Positions 29,401 to 41,400 of a stretch of DNA of 64,000 bases are shown in pieces. The position numbers and the translations under genes were made by a program. Within the stretch, counting starts at the first letter, position 1, and each line of letters begins with the position of its first letter. Source of the DNA: Protonemura montana. Taxonomy: Eukaryota; Arthropoda; Insecta; Plecoptera; Nemouridae. A model generated the notes under the pieces. That model worked only from the letters and a program-made list of their open reading frames with translations, was not told where the DNA came from and made no database searches. The DNA lies in the NCBI GenBank assembly GCA_947568835.1, contig OX387602.1:18403021-18467020 (forward strand), written 5' to 3'.

Positions 29401-32400
29401 GGGCTTCTTGATGGATTACTGGATATTATACTTCCCTTCCATTGCCAGTTTCTTTCCAGTGACTTGAAACTTTATCACACTTAAAACAATATTGAAGCAG
29501 CCACTATGCCACATACGCACTAACATACATGTATTTCACAAATCAATTTTCCTTGACCAATATTTAGCTTACATGTTAATTTATCCTGTTGGTTTTCAAG
29601 TCAATAAAGATAAAGTTTTGTGAAGTTCTGTGGTAGTGCTTAATCTTTTTTTAGTGCCCTTCCTTTGAAACCAACCAGGTTTCAGTTTCCACAAGAGTAA
29701 TCAGTTCCGAAGTGCTGTGCGGTCAGTTCCTCATCTGACAGGATGTGCAAATGGTTATGCTGACCACATCAGCTTCCTGATTTTGTTGATTGAAATTGAA
29801 TTGCAGAATTACAATCACTTCATAACTTTTCTAGTCAAAAACAATCACCTTCACTCAAGGTTTCTGTTTCATGGAGCAAAGTCATTAGTTATTGAAAAAC
29901 ACTGAACTCATTGGCACTCGATACAGGTAGATAGTTGTTTCAACATTGATTTTTTCTCTTTCCATTTCACCTTTATGACTGGAATGAATAAGTTGAAACA
30001 AAGTGAAGTATCCCAAGTGAATCGCTGACGGTGTGTTTGCTTACAGGCCTCCCCCACCCCACCACCGACCACTAGTGGCGAACACGTGGAACTACGAAGC
30101 GCAACCGAGTGTTCGGTATCCTGCGGTTCCTCCAGCTGTCGAACCGTATACGGAAGAGAGGAGAGACCCACCGCCCGTTGTGCACAAGAAACGACCAAAG
30201 TCCAGGTGAGTTCAGTTAGCTTCTCTGCAGTTGGCTCAGAAACTTGCACTGACTAAAGTCTCACCAAATCAATAAATTCACTTTAGGCAGGTACTTTTCC
30301 ATACCAAAAATGTCCTAAACTCTTCCAATTGATTTTAATACCCAGGTATCCTTGATGGTGTTCCACTCAACAATCTGTGCCATCTTTTCAATAGCAGTAT
30401 CTACAGTTGCAATGCAGCAGAAGAGACTAGACCAGGCAACCCTTGTCAAATAGTGGTACCCTGCAGGGCAATAAAACTTCATAAATAGCTGGGGACACCT
30501 CAATTAATCCCATTGAAACCTGGGACACATAGAGAGCTTTTGTTAGCTTTAGGTGGGACAAACATTACCTAGGGTAGAGGGTATTTCTGGTAGCCAGTTA
30601 CATCTTTCTGAAGATGACATCCTGTGCCTCATATTTCATCCCATTGACATTGCCGGAAAAAAAATGATAGTCTACCATTTTATTTAATTGTAGCTATGCT
30701 AACATTACATAACTACCATATCTTTATGTAGGGTATTCTCTAGTCCTATATTTTGGTGTTCTTTTATGGGACTTACTGGCTTCATGCAGGGTCTCTTATT
30801 AGCCCCATAAATCTGCATATTATTTCCCCATAAATGCTGAATTTTTACTACTCCTTAAAAATCTCTATGTTCTGTCTTTATGTTCTTCAAAAAGCCACAG
30901 AATATTTCAATAGGTAACAGTTTGTATATCTTCTGATAGGGTCTATTAATGAAGAATTGTAAAATTTAGAAGACAATTTTACTCTAGGAAAGTTGAGTAA
31001 CTTCAAGTTAGTAACATTAAGTTAGTTCAAACTAATATTCTCCAACATGTAACATGAAAAGCATACAAGCCACTTCAATTGGTTTTTGGAGATCTCGCAC
31101 TGACCTTCTGGTGTTTGGTACAGCAGGTCGGGGAGCGAGTCAGGATCCAACTCGGCATCGAGCCGGTCTCGGTCGAGGACGCGAAGTCGATCCAGTTCAA
31201 GTTCGAGCAACTCAGCGTCGAGCAGTTGTAGCTCAGGGACGTCGTCACCCGTCGAAGGCTCGCCTCACAGGTAAATAATTACCGTATTTTATTATTGACG
31301 TTTAATGACAATCTTTAATTTTGCTAACAAGACTGGCAGATTCAATGGGTGTTATAAGTATTCTTTAATGTCTGCTTCAAATCCATGCTAGATTTTACTC
31401 TGAAACTTTGGAGTGATGCCATTTCAGCATTTACCATAATAATGCAGATGATTTGTGGAGTACCTATTGCAGGAATGTTCAGGAGCTGACTGTGTTAATT
31501 ATCACTTCACTTTATCTTTATTTACAAATCAAACAAGCCTGTTGAAATTATCCACAAAATTTATGACCTGCTATCGCCTAGGTGCCAATGCATCCGGTCA
31601 ATAACTCTTTAGGCATCTGATAGATGAGTGGAATTGTTGCCTGACCGCGGTGTGCGTGCTCGTTTATTCACAGCAGCCGGACGGCTCGAAGCGGGCGTGT
31701 GGCCGTACAGTCGACGGTAAGCACGCCGCACGCCAACAACGCCAGCCCCGCTGTCCACACCGAGGACCGGCGCTCGCACTCCATTTGCGTTCGCAACTTG
31801 CCCATTAGATCCAGTGGTGAGTGAGAGGGTTTGCTTTGCTACCATCCTAGGTCTGGGTTCACTAAATTTAGCAATTTTGTATTGGTTTTAACACTTGGTA
31901 CCTTGTGAACCTGAACCTAGTTGGTGTTATGGTTGTGGTCTGCCCAAATACTTTATTTTAAAGCAATGTAGATTCTTGGGCAATTCTTATGTCCATAAAA
32001 AACACGAGATTTCCTTCAAGAACTAAAGTGTTTTATATTTAATTGACAATAAAGTTTTAATTGCTACGTAACAAGAAACTTAATACTGGCTTTCAGTACA
32101 TGAAGTTAATATGGTTCTTTCTCTTTTAGATACGAGTCTAAAGGACGGCCTCTTTCACGAATACAAGAAGCACGGTAAAGTGACGTGGGTCAAGGTTGTG
32201 GGCCTCGGCACTGAAAGGTACGCGCTAGTCTGCTTCAAGAAGCCTGAGGACGTGGAGAAGGCGCTAGAAATCTCTCACGACAAACTCTTTTTTGGCTGCA
32301 AAATCGAGGTCGCCCCCTACCAGGGATACGACGTTGATGACAACGAGTCCAGGTAATTTCTTCTCTTTCAATTGCAGTGGATGTGATGAGTGCCATTTTT

Positions 32401-35400
32401 TTCGTTTTTTGGATGTATTTTTATGAGTTATTTAATACATTTCTTTTGCAGGCCATACGAAGCGGAACTGGATGAGTATCATCCAAAGGCCACGAGAACG
32501 TTGTTCATTGGCAACCTAGAAAAAGACGTTACAGCGTCGGAGCTCAGGAAACATTTTGAGCAGTTTGGAGAGATAATCGTAAGTTACTTCTTAATCTTTT
32601 TTCGTGTAGGAAAAATACTTTTTTTTTTGTTTTCGGCTTCTTTTTTGTATTATTTTGGTGCTTATAGTACCGATTTTATTGGGCTATAGGTGGGCCTGCA
32701 GAAGAGTTATTAAAACCAATAATTTCCAGAGATCGTAATACATAATTTTAAATCTTAATGTAGTAGTACAACATACTAAAAGTTGTGTCATTAAATATGG
32801 CTAGACCAGAGTAGAGTGATTCCTCTTATCCATATGGTTGGCAGAGTTCATCATATAAGTACACCGTACTACTGTGACATGTAATGATCGATTTGGGGTT
32901 GTTTGTATAGGAGATCGACATCAAGAAGCAGGGCGTGGTGTCGTCATATGCGTTTTGCCAATACGCTGACATTACGAGCGTGGTGAAGGCCATGCGAACG
33001 ATGGATGGCGAGCACCTCGGGAACAATCGCATCAAACTCGGCTTTGGAAAGTCCATGCCCACCAACTGCGTCTGGGTTGATGGCGTTGCAGGTTAGCCAA
33101 TTGCCCCTGAAGCTTCCGCTTATAAGCTAATTAGACAATTCTATCTCTCAAGTTGTATACTTGGTCATCAATTGCGTTACAATGTAGATAATGTGTAATT
33201 TGGCATGAATTAAAGTATTAAAATACCATTATTTGTGGCTTGTCCCAAAGCTATTATTAAATACTATTTCCATTTTCCCATGAGAAAACATGTTGAAAAA
33301 ATTCCAATGCAGATTTAACAACAAATTATTTCCTTTCAGAAAACGTGTCAGAAAAGTACCTGAATGGTCAGTTCCACCAATTTGGAAGCATCTCCCACGT
33401 GACGATCGACAGGGAGAGAGGGCACGCCCTGGTTTATTTCGAGCAGGTATGTAGATCGTAATCCGACGGCCTTGCCTGTCCCACACCATGCCTGTGTTGA
33501 CCTCTTGGTTGCCCGCAGATCCCGTACGCTCAGGAGGCGGTCCGCGACATGCGAGGGGTGTCCCATCGTGGACGCAAGCTGCAGGTGGACTTTGCCTCTC
33601 GCGAGTGTCAAGAGACGTTTTACGAGCACCTGGAGAAGCAGGGTCATGCGGTGGTTGGTGGCGAGCGACCGTGGGACCGTTACGACAACAAGTGAGTGCT
33701 AGGGCTGCTGAGATTTACCTAGCGGCGAAGAGGAAAAGCTTTGCTGTATTTTTTGCAAAGTTTCTGGCTATGCAAACTGAAGTTATGTCACTGAATCTGA
33801 CAATTTCTTATAAAAATTAGGGACAGTAAATAGTAAGTGAATTGAATGCAAGTATTCACTGCTAGCAGATAGAACTGAAAAATTAGTTTCAAATCAGAAT
33901 GTTTTGTTGACTATTTCAAAATCACCAGTAGACTGCTTGAACAATACTCCAAGGGAAGGCTCACTGAGTAATCTTTGTTGTAATTTTTTAAATATTAGAA
34001 GTGACGTTCGGTTCCACTTACCGGATGGCAAAAAGCAGTGGTATCTGGGTGAATGGAGGATGACTCTTGGTTTCTTTGGTTTCGTGGCGCATGTGTTTTT
34101 CTTGTCTGCCCTAACACAAAAAGCTGGCAGCGAAAAACTAGACCGAACTAGTCGGCGCTGCCAAGAATTGTACAAATGTCGTGGCTTTGTTAAAACGTTG
34201 AGTTTGTGGTTCTTATGAGGTGGGTTGAGTGTGGCAAAACAAAAATCCAAATGCCAGCTGTTTCTCTTAACATTTCTATTTAGTATAAGTGGCAAGTCAT
34301 TGTAACTGTGTCACGCGACAGCGGCTTCGATGTTGCAGGTAAACCAAATCTCCTCGCTTCGTTTTGTATCATGTTGTGAAGGTTCCCAAAATATTCTACC
34401 GAAGACAGCTTTTGGCCTTGCAATGCAAATTTCTTAGTTTTAAACCAAACCACAGTTAAGGACTCCTCAGACAAGATTGCTAGCTTTTAAAGAGTTTTCT
34501 GGTTTTTTTAAGTCATCTTTATTTAAGTTTATTTGAAAGAAGAAAAAAGTTCATTTAACAATGGAAGTGGTCATGGAAATATGTGTGGTGATACCACCTC
34601 TTTCATAATCTTGAAGTATTAGGTGTTAATTAGGCGTGCTAAATCAGTCGACACGAGACATTAAATCAACTAGTTCTGTTAGCACCATCCAATTTGGGCA
34701 CCAAGTGGCGTAAACTCCATGCGACAGCACACCCTTGAAAACGCGACCACAATATTGTACCGCGACCCCGTCCCGTTTGTCTCCCAGCCGCGAGACGCCG
34801 TCGAGCCGTTTTGATGCCGCTACCGCCACGCCGACGGCGCGCTTTGCACGCTACGAAGGCGGCGGTGGAACCGCGGGGGCGGCTGCCAGGCCTAGACCTG
34901 CTGCTGCATACGGCACGCGGACGGGTAGCGGTTCCACGCCGCCCGCCGCCGCGGTAGGCAGTTTACCACCCGCAGGTGCGGCAAGGCCGCGCGCCGTGCG
35001 CATGCCCGGCCAGCGGTACGCACAGCCCGAGTTCTATGACGACGCCGGCGCAGAGTACCCCGAGCGCAGATACAGGTACGGCTAACGCTCGGTCGCCGAC
35101 GCAAACCGCTTCGCGGCGCCACTCGATGTGGACAGGACTTGAGACTTGTGTGTACACATCGCAATATCTCCACTTCATTCATCATCTACCCACATGTGCC
35201 ATCATTCTACTTGCTTTCTCACTTATGGGATAAGGCAAGACCTACTTTACTGACAGAGCAGTAAGAAAAATTACCTCAGATCCTGATTATAACGCTGTAG
35301 AACTAGGGGCAAACAATGATCCAACTGGGCCAATTTTTTGGATTCGGTAGAATCTTCAACTCACAATTATATCTCTTTGCTCTGTTCATTCAAACCAAAA

Positions 35401-38400
35401 TCTCTAAAAGTGTATTCTTTTCTTTTACCATCTATGACTATGCTATGTACATATTGTGATACTGAAACACCAAATTCTCAATCCAAAATTCGGGAACTTC
35501 ACTAACCATGCCTCGTCTAGAATCCAATATTTTGTGTGTGCTTTGTGCTGAGTGTTGCCACCTTGAATGCATTGCGTGGGTGTTTTCGGGTGCAAATGGA
35601 CTTTGTTGTGATTGCCGTGATCTTTGCGTGCGTCACTTTGCAGTGGCCTAACCCCGTGCATGCTCTTTGGCCGCAGTCGGAGCTACGACGATGTCAGCCA
35701 AGGAAGTCCGGGCAGTCATGATGACCCATTTGACCACGCCGACTATGGCTACTGCCCACGCACTAGCCCTGCGCCGGTCGCTGGGGAACGTTCAGTAGCA
35801 GTGTCTGCGGACAAGGTGAGTTCTTGTTGACGGCTAGCATTGCTAATTGGAAGCCACAGAGATAGGTGCTTAGCAGGAAAATAGAGCTAAAAATAACTTT
35901 GTTGTAACTTGCACAATTTGCTTTCTTGACTAATGAAGTAATAGATTAAGATTTTATAAATACTGGTTAGCATCTTCACATTTAAGCCCATTTGCTTGAA
36001 GTGGGCTATTTTTTTATTATTATTATTTGCTACACATTTTCCCAGTGCAAGATACAGTTTGTATATTTTATTCTCAACAGCATCTGTTAAGTACAAACTG
36101 GTCACCTTAAAATGGAAAGCATTCCTCCATTTTTTCAATACATGTACGTTATTTATGAGTCTCATGAAACTAAATGTGCCATTTTTGTGGCAGGCTGTGG
36201 TTGAGGATGAGGGGTACAAGCGGCTGCAGAGTGTAGTGACGGACGTTATCGCTGCGCCGCCCCCGCCGCCCCCAGACATGAGGCACCTTCAGAAGGAACG
36301 TGTCCACTTGCTGGAGCAGCTGGAGGAGTGTCCCAGCTCGGGGGACGACGACATCACACCCATCAAGAGACCGAAGGTGATTTAGAAATACCCGCCGCCA
36401 TTAATCAATCTCCACATGGTTTTAGTGATGCAATCATTGATTTCAATTTTTAGAGCCGTCATAGGCTAGATGCTTAAAAACTAAAAACGCTACAAGTGTG
36501 CCACACTGTGACAGTGACAATTCTTTGGATCTGTAATTGTTTTTTTGTCCATTAAGAGTGAAGAACAAAAGTATTGTAGAAGAAGCAGCATTGGGAATCA
36601 CAGTTATTGTTAGTTTCCAGACTATTTCTGTTATTCCTCTTAAGAGTGCTGCAAAAAACTACAGTATCAAAACCATGTAAACATCAATCAAGGTTGCCGA
36701 ATCACTAGTTAACAACCCTCTCTTCCACTTCATCTCTAGGTGCTCGACAACATGGATCTACCTCCAGGCATGTCGACCACCAACTGCTTTGAGCCGCTCC
36801 CTCACGAGACCTCGACGCTGGTCATCACGACGCACAATCATCGCAAGAGCATCTCTGAAGTGCGCCGGCTGTCGGACGCGTCCGGCAAGCATTGCGGCAG
36901 GCGACCGTCGTGCGACTCAGCAGCGCACCCGGTGTGCAAGCGGCGCAAGACAGGGGAGGGCGAGGAGCGGTGTCGCAAGCACACTCACCACCACCACCAC
37001 CATTCAGCTGGGGATGCGAACGATGCCGCTGACAGTAGTCGACCTGGCACACCGCTCTGTGATGAACGGCCTGAAAATCTGCTGCCGCCCAGCGAGCCCA
37101 GACGGCCGAGGGAAAGGGCTCAAGAGGGACCACTGTCGCTGCCATTGCCACGGTTTGCTTCGCAGGTATGTAAACTCCACCAATATTATGCTGATGAATC
37201 ATTCTAATCCAGTACCATGGTGTTCGATGCCATAGAATGCATTTTACCAAATTGCTGCCAGATGCCTCAGTCAAAATACCTGTAGGGCAAATAACACATA
37301 TTTTAGAAGAAAAGGTTACTATGCCACTCCAAAAAATTAAATTTTACCGACACATATCATTGGGGGTCTAGACTTATCTGTAAGCCTTTTACTTTTTATG
37401 GGAATTGCTTATCATATAATTATATTCGTTTTCTGCCTCTTTGAGCTGATTTCCTGAACGCATTGCTAACACCAACAATTCTTTTATATAATTGACTGAC
37501 GCCAACATTTTCTTTTCAGGTCCTGACGTCTCGCGTCCTCTCCGGCAAGCCTGTAATAGCGTCACCTCCGCACACGACTTCCCCACGTGTGCCAGTCGCA
37601 CATCCCCCACCTAGTCCGTCGCCGGCGCCACCACCATCGTCGCCGCCCCCTCGCCCCCCTTCGCTACCCTCCTCTTCGTCATCGGACTCTGAGATGGGCC
37701 CACCGTCGCCCACCCTCGAGGAGCGCATCCGGTCGCTCGATGAGAAGTATGAGAAGTGGTCGGGCTCGCGAAACATCCTGCCGCCAGCTGAGACGATGGC
37801 CAAGTTAGACGCGGCGGGCGATCGCTTTCGCTTTCGCCACAAGCTGTTAGATCTCAACGAGCTAAAGCCGTCAGACATTGTGCGCTCAGTGCTGGCCAAG
37901 CCCAGCGTGTTTGATGAGGACTCGAAACGGCTTGAGAACGTTGGCGACAAGTATGAGCCCAAGGAGTTTGTCGGGTACAAGGGCACTGGATGCTTTGCAA
38001 ACCTCCGGGTGAAGACCGAGTGCGGGCCAACCCCGAAACCAAGTGGCAGCTTCTCCCCGGCGCTGTCTCGAGTGGTCGCGGCCTCGTCGCCATTGCACTC
38101 ACCCAACGCGCTGCCCCCAAAGTCGCCATTTGCGGTTCTCCCCACGTTGCCGCCGTCGCCGCCCCCAACTGCCCCCAACACACCAAAGACTGGGCCGGTG
38201 TCGCCGCGCGCCCCCGCGGGGGTTGTGCCGCCCCCGGCCGCCAAGGGCTTGCAGTACCCGTTTCCCAGCCACCCCCCAGTGCTGCCCCCTGCAACGCCGC
38301 CCCCGCCGCCTCCTCCCGTGGCCGCGTTCGATGCCAGGACATGCGTCGTCGCCAAGCCTGTGCCCGTTCACCAGAACGACCCTCGATCTCGTGTGGCTGT

Positions 38401-41400
38401 ACTCCCCCCTACCCTTCCTCCGGCCCCCAGTGCGTATTGTGTGCCTGTAAGTTCAAAAAGCCCCGCAGCGGCGGTGGCGGAATTATCACGGACTTCGGTG
38501 AAAGGGTGCGAGGAGACTGTGACGAGGCTGCCTACAGTGTCGTTTCCGACATTGCCAGGGCCGACTGCATTATCCACGCCCCCCGCAGTGCCCAAAAAAG
38601 CGTGTGCGTCAACAGTGGCGCCCACATTACCCCCGCGCATAACAACGGCAGTGACCGGCCCACCCCCCTCCCCTCGTCTCCCCAAGCCGTTTGAAGCAAC
38701 GCCAAAGAGCTTGAAGGAGTGCGGCGCTTTCACGCCGGCCACCGTTCCTAGTGCACCCGTGGAGGCGTGCGTGCCGGCCGCACACGGCGCCGGCGCCCAA
38801 ACTGTGACTGCACAGAGCACGACAGCGCAAAGTGCGACCACGCACATCTCAGGTACCGATCAGTCAAAACCGAGTGCGAAGCCCAAGCCGGGTTCGTGCG
38901 TGAAAGTACAGGTGCCGAACACTAAGCGAGACCTGGTTGTTACAATCAAGAAAGAGAAGGAAGACTCAAAAATAATTTCCGGCCACCGGTCAAAGAGTTT
39001 GGAGGAGAAGAAGGAGCGAAAGGATAACGTGAGTGTCGTGTGCCAGCGGAGGGAGAGTGAGGGTGCAGAGCGCCGATCAGAGAAGGAGCGGAAGCGCGAG
39101 AAGGAATCGGCAGAGGCGTGGGACGCCAAGAAGGAGATCAAAAAGGAGTGCGTCGAACCAGAGCGAAAGGACGTTGACGACAAAGACAGACTAGGCTGGG
39201 GCCCCAAAGCCCAAAGTGATATCAAGGCCGAGTGTGCAGAAACGTTGGACCGCCGGCGGGATCCTGCTGCAGAGGACAAGTGGCGTGAGCCCGTTGAAAG
39301 CAGTACACGCGAGCGTTGGAAAGAGCGTGACGGCTACGACAAGGAGCGGAAGCGAGAAAACCATGTGGACCAGACACGCGTGCGCGAACCAAGTGACTTT
39401 AAAAACCAGGCCACCGACAGCTTAGACAGAAGGAAGGATTCTGATGCTTCCGAACACTTAGACAGGCGGAAGGACAAGGAGCTAGAACAATCGAGTGAAA
39501 CCATCGAGAAGCGCAGTGATAAAGAGATAGCTGACTCGATCCAGAGACGGAAGTCGACTGACGGTTTGGAAAAGCGAAGAAACCGCGACTCGCCCGAGAA
39601 TTCCGAGCGTCGCAAAGAGGCTGATTCGAGACATGATTGCGTGGAGGCGAGTGAACGGCGTAAGGAGCGCGAGTCAGCAGATGGACTGGACAAGCGAAAG
39701 GAGCGCATCGAGGAAGACAAGAGACGCGAGCGGCGCAAGGAGCGCGCCAGCAGTGCCAACCTGCCAGCTGTGATTGGTGCCAAGCGGCGGATCAGCTCCC
39801 AAGATGGCGAGAGCGACGAGACCAAGCGCCCCAAGCTGGGCGAACGCCGAGACTCTAAAGACAGCGGCCGCTCCAGTGGCAGTTCCAGCAAGCGCGGACC
39901 GCATCACAGCTTCGCCAAGCCGCACGAAGGCAAGCATGATGGGGTTGAGCGCAAGCGTCACGACCACGAAAAGCTTCGCGAAAAACTCAAGAAGAAAAAC
40001 AGAGAGGGTGGAGTGAAAGTCGGCAAGGAGGCTAGCGATGAGCGCGAGACTTCTTTATCGCCCAAGCCGGTGAAACGCAAGGAAGACAGCGACCCCGAAG
40101 ACCGGGAAGATGCCAAGCAGAGACACTTGAAACGAGAACTTCTCGAAAAGAAGCGTCTGCCGAAAGATGATTCGGTGTCCGAGTTTTCAGAAGAGAAGGC
40201 AAGAAGTGCGAAAAAAGACAGGGAGAAACGTGGCAGCAGCGAAAAGAGGAAGGAAGACACGCAGAGTCCGGTTAAAGACGAACTGAAGGCGCTGAAGAAA
40301 GAGAGCCGCATCCACAAGATGAGCAACTCTGACACGGATTCAGACGATGAGGACGGGCCCAAGAAACACTCGATATTCGACATTGTCGACGATGGGCCGG
40401 CCTACATCTCGATGTATGACAAAGTCAAGGCGCGCTCAACTAAAAACATGCAGAAGCAGGAGGAAGAAAAGCGACAGGAGAAGATGCGTGAGAAATTTAG
40501 TCTGCTAAAAGCGTCGCGGGCTAAACGCGAGGAGAAAAAGCGATCTACCTCGTGGGATGAAGACTCTGACTCAGACATGGACCCCGAGGCACGGAGGGCC
40601 AAGCGAGCTGGAAAGCCCGTTATCAGCAGCTCCTCCGAAGACGAGGGTCATCGCCGACGCAGTTTCGATGGCGAGGAGATCAGGCGAGGTGACTCAGGGC
40701 TGGCTGTCAAGAAGGAAGACCTCGGGCTGGGCGATTCCGACTCTGATTCACATCACCGCGTGAAGCCTGTGCGGCCCCACGATGACGAAGTATTGAAGCA
40801 CGTCTCGCGAAAGACCAGCCGCTCGAAGCTCATCTCGGATACTTCAGATGACGACACGCGTCTACCCTCGTTCAAGCCAAACAATATGTCAGAGCTTTAC
40901 TCTGCAGAAAGTGACGCCGACCAGGGCTTCGCTGATGCAGACGTCGATGACCGTCATCCGTCGCTAAAGAAAAGCTCTCACAGAAACCACAGCAAGTTTA
41001 GCAAGAGCGTAATGGACACGTTAAACGATGAAACCATCAGGAAGCCAATCGTTGATATTTCAAAAGGCATCAAGGACAAGAACTCAAGCTTCAAGAAGTC
41101 ACTGAACAAAAGCAAATCTTCCAAGGATTGGTCAGACGAAGAGAAGAGCAAGATTGCGGCTGATAAATCTGATGTCTTTGACGAGGACAAGTTGGCTGCC
41201 ATCTTTAAGTCCAAGTCCAACAACAAGATTAAGACACCTAAGTCTGCCTTCAACTCTTCTGACGAGGAGCAAACAAGGAAACAGATCACTGAGGCAGTCA
41301 AGGCTGAAATATTTGGAGACAAGAAACATATTAATTACAACAAGAAGCCGATCAACAGAGTAAAGATTATCAATCGTTGTTTGGATTCGTCTGATGATGA

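Larger units (their letters stand above)
26805..30046 (+). other. 3.2 kb spen intron
   Basis: GT-AG intron. It contains copy 2 of the dispersed repeat (27168-27365) and a C20 tract (28923-28942). No coding sequence was recognised on either strand. Confidence 0.8.

Noticed and set aside
37516..38355. 279-codon minus-strand open frame and several 130-230 codon frames within 37500-43450
   Set aside because: They are shadows of the GC-rich spen giant exon; the spen frame runs unbroken for 2,264 codons, has matching splice sites and known Spen motifs.
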